A DNA stretch of 64,000 nucleotides, from assembly GCA_037176725.1 (NCBI GenBank), contig JAZBRS010000060.1:57440001-57504000 (forward strand). Direction: 5' to 3'. Positions 1 to 10,350 of the stretch are shown one piece after another. Each line of letters begins with the position of its first letter. Position 1 is the stretch's first letter. The stretch comes from Posidonia oceanica (lineage: Eukaryota; Streptophyta; Magnoliopsida; Alismatales; Posidoniaceae). A program made the position numbers and the translations under genes. Under the pieces are notes generated by a model that had not been told where the DNA came from, ran no database searches, and saw only the letters and a list, made by a program, of their open reading frames with translations.

Positions 1-1961
1 ACCAATACTCCTTGCAGCACATTATCATTAATTCCCACTGTGATGACCAGTGGCAGCTCTTGCTTATGTGGAGGTGGAAGCTCTGAATCCTTGAAGACTA
101 TGTTTTCCCGTTCAAATTGCTGATTGGCTTTTTGAACTTGGCTTTCTTCCTCTATGTCTTCTTGTGGTTCCTCCACTACTACGGTGAGGTTGAACTGGCT
201 ATGGAGCTCCTTCACTGTTAGTCCTTCATCAACCTCACTATCCCAGTCATCATCCGAGATTGTCTCCCATTGTTCAGCTTGATTATCACAATCCTCTTCT
301 AGTTCAACATGGCTGTCCCAGTCCTCTGATGGATTAGGGAGTTGCTCGTCCTGGAATGCCATGACTTGATGCTTGGGGAGAGGGTCGTTGTAGACCTGTT
401 GAGATGTCCCTGTCTGCTTTCTTTGTTTGGCTCTTTTGACTAGGACATCCCATTCAAGCACATCTGCCTCCACCATGTCATAGACTATGTCCCTGAAGGT
501 CCAGCAGTCATTGATGTTGTGACCATGTATTCTATGGAATGGACAGTATTTGTTCCGGTCACAATTTGGCAATTCAGACCTAACTGACGGGAATTCGAGC
601 GCTTTTGCTTCCTCCAGTTCTATGAACATGTCGGCCAGTGTGACTGGTAGAGGAGGGTAATGGTCTCTTTTTCCCTTTTTGCGTGGCACTGGAGGGGGAA
701 TATTATGATAACCGGTCCCATTCCCAGTGTTGTTGGGGGGATTTCGGTTGTTGGCCTGGTCATTTTGATTACCCCTAGTCCATTGCGGCCGGGGAGCATT
801 CCACATTAGGCGGATCTGTTGCTGAGGAGGAGGATTATACCATGACTGCTGCTGCTGAGGAGGGTGGCTCCATGTTGGCTGCTGCTGAGGAGGAGGGTGG
901 CTCCAGGCTTGCTGCTGAGGAGGAGGGTGGCTCCATGTTGGCTGCTGTGAAGCCAGTATAGCCCTTTGATCGAATGGCCTAGGTGCGGGGCTCATCTTGT
1001 TGATGACTCCGATCACTCCCTCTATCACCTGTGCTTTCCGGCTTTTCTTTGGCTCCTCCATGAATTCATGCAAGTTTTCTTTAACGGAGGCTGCCACTTC
1101 ATACAAAGCCGTAACATTGGGGCAATAGGCATTCACTAGCCCCTTCTTCATTGGTCCAGTTGTATTTGCAATGAGGGTTTGAACCACTTGTCTCTCCGGA
1201 ATGGTCAGTCCTGATCTGGCCGCCATTTCCCGCCATCTGTTGGCGAATGTAACCCAGCTTTCGCCTTGCTTCATGACCTCCTTGCTTAGGTCGTGGAAGG
1301 TTGGCTTTGGATCTATCTTGTGCTGGTACTTTGTAAGGAAGCTCTCTCTGATTTTATCAAAGCTGCTGAGGTCTTCCTTGGAGAGAGTGAGAAACCAATC
1401 CATTGGCTCTCCTTCCAGTGAGTAGAAGAACAGGTGTATCACAAGCCCCAAATCATGGAAATAGGGGGCTAACTCCATTTGGAACTGCACCAAGTGACTG
1501 AGTGGGTTGGTGGTTCCATTGAACTTAGGAGTCTTTGGGTACTTGAAACCTGGAGGTAATCTAAATGGGGGGAACCGGCTCATGTCAAAGTTTGCCGGAG
1601 CGTGGGTATGCACCCCTAATGCACTGAGTATTTTTCTCATCTCATCCAAATTTGTTATCCCAGCTGATGGGGTCGGGACATGTGAATTGAAGGACGGATG
1701 GTTCTGCTGCTGATGGAGGTAGCTGTTGCAGAAATGTTGAGGCGCGACCTGCTCGTATCGCGGGGGAGATGCCTGGTGGTAATGATGATCCGGCAGAGGC
1801 TGATTGTCTGCCGGGGGTGGTCGGGGATGTCTCAGATAGACTATTTCCCTGTATTCGCCATGTGGCATGTGGTTGTGTTCCTGAGTCAAGGGATTGGCCT
1901 TTGAGTTATATGCTCCATTGAGCGCTGTGCCCTGTACTGGGTGGTTTGTGTGGATTGTCAT
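1..1961 (-). CDS. gag: Ty3/Gypsy gag (start of gag-pol), element A, open at left edge
   Basis: The minus-strand frame is open without a stop from an ATG at 1961-1959 to the window edge, about 653 codons; a TAG lies in frame directly upstream (1964-1962). It encodes a retrotransposon capsid polyprotein. A proline/glutamine-rich N-terminus is followed by a capsid-like domain (about residues 120-300) typical of plant Gypsy gag. Then come four short repeats of the type PPPQQQ-WSH (about 820-955) and a zinc-knuckle-like CPFHRIHGHNINDC at residues 473-486. The C-terminal part is acidic. The final codons at the edge (ELPLVITVGINDN) look like the approach to the aspartic protease, whose active site would lie just outside. 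It is intact as far as visible, so element A may be the youngest insertion. Family membership is clear; exact lineage is not. Confidence 0.9.
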   Translation of the reverse strand, partial: MTIHTNHPVQGTALNGAYNSKANPLTQEHNHMPHGEYREIVYLRHPRPPPADNQPLPDHHYHQASPPRYEQVAPQHFCNSYLHQQQNHPSFNSHVPTPSAGITNLDEMRKILSALGVHTHAPANFDMSRFPPFRLPPGFKYPKTPKFNGTTNPLSHLVQFQMELAPYFHDLGLVIHLFFYSLEGEPMDWFLTLSKEDLSSFDKIRESFLTKYQHKIDPKPTFHDLSKEVMKQGESWVTFANRWREMAARSGLTIPERQVVQTLIANTTGPMKKGLVNAYCPNVTALYEVAASVKENLHEFMEEPKKSRKAQVIEGVIGVINKMSPAPRPFDQRAILASQQPTWSHPPPQQQAWSHPPPQQQPTWSHPPQQQQSWYNPPPQQQIRLMWNAPRPQWTRGNQNDQANNRNPPNNTGNGTGYHNIPPPVPRKKGKRDHYPPLPVTLADMFIELEEAKALEFPSVRSELPNCDRNKYCPFHRIHGHNINDCWTFRDIVYDMVEADVLEWDVLVKRAKQRKQTGTSQQVYNDPLPKHQVMAFQDEQLPNPSEDWDSHVELEEDCDNQAEQWETISDDDWDSEVDEGLTVKELHSQFNLTVVVEEPQEDIEEESQVQKANQQFERENIVFKDSELPPPHKQELPLVITVGINDNVLQGVL

Positions 1962-2272
1962 CTAGTCCCTGGTATAGATCTTCAGGGGGATGGTCCGCAT
2001 CTGGCCTTCGTTGTCCTTCACCGAGGTGGGGTGGCTGCTGGAGGTTGTTTAGACATGACCTCGTTTGGGCTAATGTCTTTTCGTTTAAGAACTGATACAT
2101 GGCTCTGTACTAGATTGAATCTGGATCCAAGACTTCTTCGGTGATTGGGTGGTAGATTGTAGGCTCCTCTCCTGAGGTACTTGCTGAGTCTGACCTCTCT
2201 CTTTCTGGCTGATCAGCTTCATGGATTTGATTCATCATTACTGCAGTTTGTGAGATGGAATTGGCTTCAGGG

Positions 2273-2328
2273 CGTAATACGCCTCAGTATACGGCATATA
2301 ACGTTGGACGCAAGATGTCAGGCATTCA
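2273..2328. repeat. 28-bp hairpin units, site 1 (two units)
   Basis: Two abutting 28-bp units (2273-2300, 2301-2328). The second begins ACGTTGGACGC; a new ACGTCC starts immediately after it. Units resemble those at 2696, 3462, 4693 and 4922 but are more decayed. Confidence 0.6.
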
Positions 2329-2695
2329 ACGTCCCCAGTTGTATTTCCTCCAACTCTTTTCCTGTCTTTTTTCTTTCTTTCTCAGCCTTTCACTCTCTTT
2401 TTTTTTGGATTTTTGCTTTTCTTTTTTTTGATGATTTTATTTTCTCTTTTTTTTTTTGCTTTTTCTCTTTTTTGCTTTTCTTCTTTTCCTTTTTTTTTGT
2501 TTGTTTTTTTTTTTTGAAGGATTACAAGTGCGAAGAAAGGAAAATTACAAGAATTTTAATACAGGTTCCTAAAAAAAAAGTAAAAATAAATAGAGTTTTC
2601 CCTAACTGATATTGTCACTGTTTTGGATTTTTCAAAGTCTTCCTTGCCAAACAATTCACACAGAGGAGCTAAAATATGACAGCCACACAGAGAAT

Positions 2696-2751
2696 ACGTT
2701 AGACGCTTAATCTGCTGCGTACAACGTTATATGCAGGGATTTCAGCGGCCA
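2696..2751. repeat. 28-bp hairpin units, site 2 (two units)
   Basis: Units 2696-2723 and 2724-2751 both start ACGTTA and end in CA. The first pairs ACGC with GCGT across the unit. They are followed directly by ACGCCC. Confidence 0.75.
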
Positions 2752-3461
2752 ACGCCCTGTTTCAGAGAACTGCACAGCAACACTTTCAAACAGCGATTTA
2801 AGATTTTAATTTTGGTTTTCGCTTTGAGATTAGTGTTTTAAACCTGCTGTAGCTCTCTGGGTTCCTTAAGGCTTAGGTATGGTTTTTTTTTTGGATTTTC
2901 TAGGGCTCCTCACAAAAGAGGTGAATATGATTGGTACTATCCCCTATCTCAACTCCTGAGGATGCTAGGGGGAGCCTGAATACACTTAGGTCCCTACCCC
3001 GTAGAGGTAGAGCCCAGCGTACTCGGGATTGATCGGGTCACTCACGTATGTATAGACAAAAGAAATAAACAAACCACCGAAAGGGGAAGGAGGAATACAA
3101 GTCAAGGCTTGAGGTTCTAATTATCTTTCACAAGAGGCCAAGGAAGAAAGAGGGTCCCCAGCGAAAGACAATGACAATACAAGTACCTTTTCTAAGCCTC
3201 TTGCAATAGAGGTGCTTGGGACCTAGATGGTTACTTATATAACCCAAGAAATGACACAAGCAATTTAGTTCCCAATGAGGGCCATGCAAGTCATATAAGA
3301 AATATGTGATTTTTTTTTGTTAATTTTTTGGAAAGCACCCAAAGAAACTGAAGTTCCGGTCCCTACGGCAAAGCCGATCATCTCACACCTCAGTTCTTTA
3401 GGCCAGTTATAACAAAGAAAACTAAAAGAAATTTTAAAATAGAAGGGTTTCTGTTCAGTAG

Positions 3462-3517
3462 TCGTTAGACGTGGATATTGCAGCGTCCAATGTTAGACGC
3501 GTCAGATCACGCGTATA
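3462..3517. repeat. 28-bp hairpin units, site 3 (two units)
   Basis: Units 3462-3489 and 3490-3517 start TCGTTAGACG and ATGTTAGACG. Internal arms pair (GACG with CGTC; ACGCGT with ACGCGT). The next bases are ACATAC. Confidence 0.75.
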
Positions 3518-4253
3518 ACATACTGACAGTATTTTTTTCAAAAAAACAGTTATTTTTACAGATCACCCCCACGTCTGAGAATCCAAAGAAAAGGGGGAGG
3601 TGATTTTAGTTAATGACACGAAGAAAACAAACGAAAAGAAAGTCACGACGTCTCAAAACACTATGAGGAATTTCGTCGCTTCTCTAAATCATACGAGAAA
3701 ATAAGAAATTAAACTAAACTAAAAATGTCAATAATGGAGGAAGAAGAAAGAAAGGGTTATTTACCTTGCACAGGGGCACTTTTAGCGGTCCCACCGTGAT
3801 CACCAGATTGTGGATATGGAGTTTTGTGGAGCGAGGATGAAGATGACGAGATGGATGGTTTCTGGGGAAGAAGAAGGCTTCTTTTGGCTCCCTCTTTTGC
3901 TCGCTCTATCTTCTCTTTCTCGAGGTCCCCCTTCTTTGTATCCGACTTCATCACTCCACGTGTGATGGAATCGGTGTGATCGCCACTCTCGGTTCGCTTT
4001 CGCCGGCCCTCGAGATGCCTTTGGGGAGATGTAGTGTGGTTGTGGGTTCAGCTACCTTGGGACAACGCCAGCATTGTCCAAGGGTGCCCGTGCTCGGTAA
4101 GCTCTTTCTTCCTTCTTCCTCCTTGTATGACAAATGTTAGCAAAGTAAAACAAACAAGACAATATAAAAATGAATCAATATGTGTAGTAATCTATCCAGA
4201 GTTAGTAGAAATGAAAGTAAAGAAAACGTAGTGAGATACGTACCTGAGGGGTT

Positions 4254-4271
4254 TGATTCCCCTGGTTGCCA
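4254..4271 (-). promoter_or_regulatory. Probable primer-binding site of element A
   Basis: On the minus strand, one base after the LTR end (CTTTCA), the sequence reads TGGCAACCAGGGGAATC. It starts with the TGG expected opposite a tRNA CCA end, and its complement resembles a tRNA T-arm. I could not name the tRNA. Confidence 0.4.
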
Positions 4272-4623
4272 ATGAAAGAGATGTATGCCTAGTTAGAAGT
4301 ATATGAGCTTGAAATAAAAATGCTTGATTATACTACGGAATTAAACATGCAATATCAGAAATAAAAAAGAAATGAATGAAATAGAGTCTCCTTTGTCTAT
4401 GCACAAGGTGCAAACCGTGTTGGCATGAAGCCAACAACGACAAAAGGATCCTCAAGCTTCTTCTAAGACTCTCCTTCTTTCAAAAACTCTCTTCTCTCTT
4501 TCAATTTTTAAGGACCTCACTTCTCTAAGATTTTTAATCTCAAGAGCATGTGAGTTCCAAAAGTTTCTTAGCTCTTTGTTCTCTCAAAATTCCGGCCTCT
4601 CCACTCTGTAGGGGTACCCCTGC

Positions 4624-4630
4624 TTTTATA
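4624..4630 (-). promoter_or_regulatory. TATA box in LTR A
   Basis: TATAAAA on the minus strand lies about 350 bp upstream of the LTR 3' end and is followed by a C/T-rich stretch, as at a retrotransposon transcription start. Confidence 0.55.
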
Positions 4631-4692
4631 GAAGCAAGGGAGGAACAAAAAAGGACACAAATGCCAAGTCAGCAGAGTTTCCTGTTTTAGAA

Positions 4693-4748
4693 GTGTTATA
4701 CGCTGGAAGGCCAGCGTATAACGTTATAAGCAAGAGAACTTGCGTATA
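4693..4748. repeat. 28-bp hairpin units, site 4 (two units, in LTR A)
   Basis: Unit 4693-4720 contains a perfect 12-bp inverted repeat: GTTATACGCTGG at 4695-4706, loop AAGG, CCAGCGTATAAC at 4711-4722. Unit 4721-4748 starts ACGTTATAAGC and ends GCGTATA, with arms that again pair. Confidence 0.85.
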
Positions 4749-4921
4749 ACGACCTCTGAAGCATAACTGCCAGGATCAGAGAAGATTCTCCAATTAAGGA
4801 GTCTTTAAGTGTGATTAAACTCGACTTTGATGGCTTTGACCGGTCAACAGGTTCCAAAGAAGGCAAAAACATGATTTCTGGATTAGGCCAACTAAGGAAA
4901 GCTTTGGCTGACTGGGTTGCC

Positions 4922-5005
4922 ACGTTAGACGCTGGAAAGCCAGCGACCAATGTTAGCCGCTGGAAAACCAGCGCCCAACGTTGTACGCTGAGAATCCAGC
5001 GGACA
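4922..5005. repeat. 28-bp hairpin units, site 5 (three units, in LTR A)
   Basis: Three abutting units (4922-4949, 4950-4977, 4978-5005). Each has a central stem-loop: CGCTGG-AAAG-CCAGCG, CGCTGG-AAAA-CCAGCG and CGCTGA-GAAT-CCAGCG. The stem starts at 4930, 4958 and 4986, an exact 28-bp period. Confidence 0.85.
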
Positions 5006-5186
5006 ACACCCTTAATCAGTTTGACTTCCAAATTTGATCAAGACGTGAAGAACACTCAGGTTGCCAACATTTGGGGCTTAGAAAGGTATAGCACTTTGGA
5101 CTTGAGAGGAACATTTAGCTCAAGTGAGATTCAGAAATGGGTGGAGGGCCTCTAAAAGCGACCTAATGCAAGAGACTATCCTAACA

Positions 5187-5960
5187 TGAAGGGAGTGCCA
5201 AAACGGGGAATCTACAGCCACCAAATGACGGAGTTACATGCTGTGCAAAGTGTTGTGCAAGTGCAAGAGGCCGATAATGCGCCCCCATCGCCAAAGCTGT
5301 GAGGAGCTGGGGTGATGGTAAGGGCGGAAGTGTAGTGTGGTGAGCCTGCCAAACTACAGAGGGTTGCACCGGAATCTCAGGGATCAAGAGAGGATACGGA
5401 AAAGAAGGAGCAGGACCAGAAGAAAGGGCCATGCCTTGCAATCTCTGGGTCATAGCCCACAGATGTTGCGCTCGCATGGCAGAGGACTCGTTGACTGACG
5501 AGTCGGGATGTAAAGGTATGGCTGCCCAAGGGGGCACGAAAACAAAATAGCCGATAGGGACAAACCCTACAAAAGAAGTAGCCACAGCCGGTCGAGTTCC
5601 TGAAACAGGAAAGCCCAAGGAAGGGGCAGGAGTTGGGGTATCCAGAGCCCGAGTGGCGGTCACCGCGATAGAATCGGTGATGGGCTATATACTGACTGTG
5701 ACCCACGATTCCCCCGTGACAGACAGAGGGTCATCACGCACCTGGAAACGGAATGCATGGAAAGAAGGGGAAGCTGCAGTAGTAGGAGGGACCGAAGTCG
5801 AAAACTCCTCTAGTGCAACAGAAGTAAGAGGCTCATTGGCATGCTGGGCCATAGCTGACCGCGAGCGAGTATGGATAGGGCTGCGGCGAAAAGAAGGCAC
5901 ACGAGTCCTAGGACGAGATATCGTCGAAGCGACGAAAAGCTCGAAAAGAGGGGGGACCAC
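5187..5960 (-). pseudogene. gag: gag-like gene of element B, interrupted by element A
   Basis: One minus-strand frame runs from 5960 to the element A boundary with a single stop at about 5685-5687. The product is rich in proline, serine and alanine, with a short central segment (MRAQHLWAMTQRLQGM) resembling the N-terminal part of Tat-type gag proteins. Position supports gag: it lies downstream (minus) of the PBS and LTR of element B. The sequence switches to the LTR of element A at 5186/5187, so the 3' part of gag must lie beyond the left edge if it survives. I see no zinc knuckle here. The assignment rests mostly on position. Confidence 0.5.
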
Positions 5961-6979
5961 GGGGAGCTGCCCGTGACAGAGACGCTCGAGCTCCGGCTAA
6001 GGACCTCGCACCTACCTGAAACAGGCAAAACAACAGGTTAGAAACCTGGACAAGGACGCAATGCAAATTTTTATGGTGGTATGAATGGCACACTATGCAG
6101 ATGAATGTCCTAATATGCGCTCTCTCACCATATATATCCTGAGTAGGCTAAATACTCAGACAAGCTCACTGGGTTATGGGTTTACTACTCAGGTCAGAAA
6201 GAAGGTCCTCGCCTTCCCCTTATCCTAGCCGAAGCCAAGGGTAAAAGAGAGACAAGTGGTGAATTCGTAGGCCATGTCTCCTGTGGTAGCAGTAAGCGTG
6301 TATCTCTACAAACACCGACGCGACCCCGGACAAGGGAGAATAGACTAGCCGACCGTCCTACGCCTAAGCCATAGAACGAGAGACCAGACCTATCCTTCTC
6401 AGACTAGTAGGTGGACTCAGATGAGAAGATGCATGCTTTCTAAAATGTTCATTCATGCATAGATGCTCAAAGTTCTTTTTACTTGCATTTTATTTAGCCA
6501 AAGGGGATAGATTGCAAGTTTGGCTCTAGTTGTGCTTTGATTTTATTGTTTGGCTTTATTGTTGCTTTTAAATTAAGCCAAAAGGAGATGCAGATATGTC
6601 TCTAATGTCCTAGGCATGGCATATGCAAAGGGGAAAGAAACAAGGAGTCATGGCATGCAAACAACATACAACTAGGCAAAAGGCATATGCATGGCATGTG
6701 CGAATGTGTTGTGTGCATGATGGTGAAAAGAAGCATTCATCACATCAAAAGGCATGCAGCAAAATATGAGCAAGTTGTGGCATGGCATAAGTGTGCAAGT
6801 AAGCAATCACCACTCAAGAGGCAAGTAAGCATGGCAATAAGCGAGCAATAAAGCATGAACTAAGCATGTTAAAGCAAGCAAAGATAAGGCAAGCATAGAT
6901 AAAGCAAGCATAAGCATAAAGGCAAGCAAAAGTGAAAACCAAGCAAGCGAGAAAGCCAAACAAAAGTCGAAGTCTAGAA
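5961..6979 (-). other. Leader of element B
   Basis: Non-coding stretch between the PBS and gag of element B. It contains a possible splice signal pair near 6015 and an A-rich run of GCAAGCA/AAGCATA repeats at about 6790-6960. I see no gene. Confidence 0.5.
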
Positions 6980-6997
6980 TCCCTAGCGGAGTCGCCA
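6980..6997 (-). promoter_or_regulatory. Primer-binding site copy 1 of element B (tRNA-Arg type)
   Basis: Minus strand reads TGGCGACTCCGCTAGGGA, one base after an LTR end (CGCTACA). This matches, with one difference, the complement of the 3' end of plant tRNA-Arg(ACG), the primer known for Ogre/Tat elements. Confidence 0.75.
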
Positions 6998-6998
6998 C

Positions 6999-7190
6999 TG
7001 TAGCGATCCTGTCCATCGGCACGTCCATGTACGCTGCCAAAGCTCACGTGCACCGACCGACGAAAGGCCGCTATTAGCGAGTGGGTCTGAGGAAGGAAAC
7101 TCGACTCGAAAACACTGATAAAATGATAAGAGAAGTAAAAAGAAAGATAAAGGGGAAGGTCAAGTCAGGTTTCCCCAGCAGAGTCGCCAC
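6999..7190 (-). repeat. Duplicated LTR end plus PBS of element B
   Basis: The last roughly 110 bp of the LTR and the PBS occur twice, offset by 192 bp (LTR ends at 6999 and 7191; PBS at 6980 and 7172). Copies differ at many positions, so the duplication is old or came from recombination of diverged copies. Confidence 0.7.
7172..7189 (-). promoter_or_regulatory. Primer-binding site copy 2 of element B (tRNA-Arg type)
   Basis: Minus strand reads TGGCGACTCTGCTGGGGA, one base after CGCTACA at the LTR end. It has one mismatch to the tRNA-Arg(ACG) complement, at a different position from copy 1. Confidence 0.75.
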
Positions 7191-7989
7191 TGTAGCGATC
7201 CTATCTATCGGCACGTCCATACACGCTGCCAAAGTTCACGTGCATCGACTGACGAAAGGCTGCTATTAGCAGGTGGATCTGAAAAAGGAAACTCGACTCG
7301 AAAACACCGATAAAGTGCAGAAAAACAAAGATAAAGCAAAAGGGAGTCGCCACCTAGTCTATTGTCGGAAGACAAGGAAAACCGAGGAAAGCATGAAAAT
7401 ATGCAAAGGATGCAATGCCATGCTGAAATAAATGACTCGTGTCAATGGATGCAGACACAATGGTCCTTGCGGGCCCAGAGAAAGGGTAAGGACTCCTGTT
7501 ACGCATGGGGAAGGTGTTAGCACCCCCATACGCCTGAGGAGTGGTCTTTCTAAGCTAATCTCGCTCACATGTGTGAAATGAATGCTATGCTATGCCATGA
7601 ATGCTTTAGTATGCTTAAATATATGCTTAAATGCCAAGATGCATGAGGGAAAACAAAACATGCAATCTATGTACTCAGCTGCGCTGTCAGTGTGCCGAGC
7701 GGGACGGGCCCTAGTTCGTAAGAACTCTAAATAGTAATCATCATCGCCCTAGATGCAATGCAGGCGGGAAACAAAACGTCAGAGGAAAACCATTCAATGC
7801 AAGGATGCGGCATGCAAGGGAAAAACAAAACACCGATGGAAAACCACACAATGCAAGGATGTGGCAAGCAAGGGGAAATCGAGTAAGGATGCAGAAGTAA
7901 ACAAAACAGATAGTCGATGAGTAAACAGAGAAACAAAACTCTGCACATAGTCTGCTCTAGGCTCAGGTTGCGTGCTTGCAAGTCGTGCT

Positions 7990-8047
7990 GGATCTAGACG
8001 CCTTATACACGCGCCCAAAGGTCACGCGTATAATATACGTTAGATCC
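7990..8047. repeat. Inverted repeat in LTR B
   Basis: Outer arms GGATCTA (7990-7996) and TAGATCC (8041-8047) enclose TTATAC/GTATAA and GCG/CGCG arms between 8003 and 8033. It lies about 800-855 bp from the LTR 3' end. Confidence 0.65.
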
Positions 8048-8225
8048 TGTCGCTCACAGGACACGTTCCCAGAATCACAGAGAAGATCAATGTGTTCAAA
8101 ACACAAATACTTGGCAAACAGGAATAAAACCAAGTAAACAGAGATCGAGGATGCTGAAAAAGAATGCAGGGACTAAGATGCAAAGTCCTGGAAAGTGCAT
8201 GCAATGCAATAGTTAAGTCCTTAAT

Positions 8226-8480
8226 GCAATTTGGACTATGATGCAATATGGCAAAATGCAAGGGCTTAAATGCAATGCCATGAAATGATGCATGCAATGC
8301 AATAGAGTAAAGTCCTAAATGTGATAAGGACTAAGATGCAATATGGCAAAATGCAAGAGCTTAAATGCAATGCCATGAAATGATGCATGCAATGCAATAG
8401 AGTAAAATCGTAAATGTGATAAGGACTAAGATGCAAAATAGGAAACATGCAAGGACTTAAATGCAATGCCATGAAATCAT
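8226..8480. repeat. 95-bp tandem repeat in LTR B
   Basis: The word ATGCAATATGGCAAAATGCA and its variants start at 8241, 8336 and 8431, an exact 95-bp period. About 2.7 copies with a few differences. Confidence 0.85.
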
Positions 8481-9710
8481 GGATGTATGCCATAAAGGCA
8501 GCAGCTGGACCTAAGTGCAAATAGGCAAAACTATTGGACCTAACTGTAAAGTAGCTAAAATGCTGTGAATGCAACAGTTGGACTTGTATGCAATATGATT
8601 AAAGGACAGGATCTTAATGCAATGTGGAAAAATGCAATATGATTCTGACGTGATTTAAATGCATGTATGCAGGACCCAAATGTAATAAAACTATAATGCA
8701 GGGTTTTAACATAATGCAATAAGGTTTTAAAAGTGATTTAAATGTAAATGCAATGCAAGAAGGACCTGGATGTAATAAAACTGAAATGCCAGATTTAATG
8801 TTAATGCAGCTTGCATGCAATATGATTCGGCAAAAATAAAAGAAACATATGATAACTTAAGTAAAGGAACAGTGGTTGCTCACCTGAGAAGAAGCTGCTT
8901 GCCGGTGGAGTTGGTTGCTGGGCTGCTGGAGGCGCGTCCGGGCTTCAGCGGCGGCAGGGAAGGCAAGAGGGTGGTCCAACAGAGATGTGCCACCAGAGAG
9001 AAGGCTGAGTTTGGCTCTGTGGATGCGCTGGTGGCTCACCGGAGTCACGCCAAGCTCTGCCGGAGCCGGAGAAGAGGAAATCTCAAGAGGTTGGTAGAGG
9101 ACTTTGGGCCCAGGGAAGGGGTCCAGAAGCTAGAGGGAGGTCCACCAAGGGCGAGGGGGATGTTATTTGGCCGTGGCAGCGCTCGGAGGCCTCTGACGAC
9201 GTCGGTGGGTCGCGGTGCTGAAGCTCTAGTTCGCGGCGATGCTAGATGCTGTGACACGGGCTCTGCGGTGTTGGCCTCGGTCGTGGGAGGTCCGGCGAAG
9301 CTCGCGGAGGCTTGAGCGGGGCGGCGCGAGGTGATGCGACCAAGTTGCAGCAGTTGGGTTCGCCAGGGAAGACGACCTGAAGCAGAGGTCGTGAGCACAG
9401 CTGGGCGAGCTCAGGAGCGTTGTTTGGCTGCGGAGGAGGTTGCTGGAGGTGTGGTGATGCAGAGGAGTCACTTAGGAAGCAAGGTGGTGCAGTGGGTGCT
9501 CTTTGTGAGTGAAGGTGGATTTGGGTGCAAGAAGAGGAGGCTGCTGGTGTGCTGTGGCTTGGGATGCGAAGGAGGTAAGCCAGGGAGTGTGAGGAGCAAG
9601 CTAATTGTCTCGGGGGGCTAAGGGAATGGAATTACACAGCCGGGCTGAAGGAGAATTGCCAGCCGGGTGAGAAGAATTGCCAGCCAGAGGAAGGAGGTGG
9701 AATGGTGTTG

Positions 9711-9717
9711 TTTTATA
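9711..9717 (-). promoter_or_regulatory. TATA box in LTR B
   Basis: TATAAAA on the minus strand (context CTCTATAAAACAACACC), followed by a C/T-rich stretch; likely LTR promoter. Confidence 0.55.
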
Positions 9718-10350
9718 GAGGAGCAAAAACAGTGGATGTCGTTGGTGTGGATCTCAGATCCACATTGACGGCCAAGGAGGAGAAGGTGGCAGAGGAGGTT
9801 AGTCGTGGGTGGTTGCCACAAGTGCATGCTCTGGTGGTGAAGAAGGTGTGAAGGCAGTGAAGAAATCATGCTGTTGGTGGTTGAAGAAGAAATAAAATGA
9901 AGTGAAGAGAAGAAATAACAAGAGTTGGGCCCGGATCAATGAGCTGAATGGGTTTGGAAAATAAAGAGAAAATAAAAGGGTTGGGCTAGGTTAAGGCAGT
10001 GTGCTTGTGATGGAAATAAAGGAGAAAAAAGGAGAGGGTTTAGCAATGGGCTTGCACCATGGACTTGAATCATGGGCTTGTGTGGGCTTGGTGTAGGAAA
10101 AGGGGGAATTAGGGTTTAAAGCCAAAATGGGGTGTCTACAAATACACTCACGTAACACGAGGACGCCGCTGGAGGACACTCTACCATCGATCCAGTGAGC
10201 CGACTACCCACATCATCATCATCATCTCCCCAAGCGCCTTGTCCGCCCATTGACGAGTGGCGATCACAACAAAGTTGACAACGTACGTGGAAGCGCAGTC
10301 ATCTTCATAAACACCCCCAAATCCACATCCACAGCCACTGCTTTATCCTT

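Larger units (their letters stand above)
1962..4272 (-). other. Leader (5' untranslated region) of element A
   Basis: This is the stretch between the LTR (4273-5186) and the gag start, read on the minus strand. I see no convincing gene. It holds T-rich tracts at about 2380-2515 and 2880-2890 and three of the five 28-bp hairpin sites described separately. A short lysine/glutamate-rich minus ORF (3757-3954) ends next to a GTAAAT sequence that could be a splice donor, but nothing supports expression. Confidence 0.6.
4273..5186 (-). mobile_element. LTR of element A (Ty3/Gypsy)
   Basis: On the minus strand this 914-bp block begins TGTTAGGATAG and ends CTCTTTCA, the TG...CA ends of an LTR. It is followed by a PBS-like sequence, the leader and gag, so it is the 5' LTR of element A. 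A TATAAAA box lies at 4630-4624 (minus). It contains five 28-bp hairpin units at 4693-4748 and 4922-5005. The element is inserted into the gag of element B, whose frame stops making sense at 5187. The partner LTR would be left of the window. Confidence 0.75.
7191..10140 (-). mobile_element. 5' LTR of element B (Tat/Ogre-like Ty3/Gypsy)
   Basis: This roughly 2.95-kb LTR begins TGTAGACACCCC at 10140 (minus) and ends CGCTACA at 7191, next to a tRNA-Arg PBS. Long LTRs and this primer are typical of the Tat/Ogre branch. It contains a TATA box at 9717-9711, a GC-rich segment (8880-9600) downstream of it, an inverted repeat at 7990-8047, a 95-bp tandem repeat at 8226-8480 and the family signature GGGGAAGGTGTTAG near 7509. 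The same signature recurs at about 27112, 28143 and 29528, and in reverse at about 23556 and 26386. The small ORFs in the region are shadows of ATGCAA-type repeats. Confidence 0.8.

Noticed and set aside
2181..2609. 142-residue plus-strand ORF
   Set aside because: It consists of T-tract translation (Phe-rich) in the untranslated leader of element A.
8815..9621. 166-residue plus ORF and overlapping ORFs
   Set aside because: GC-rich segment of LTR B just downstream of its TATA box; no conserved domain.
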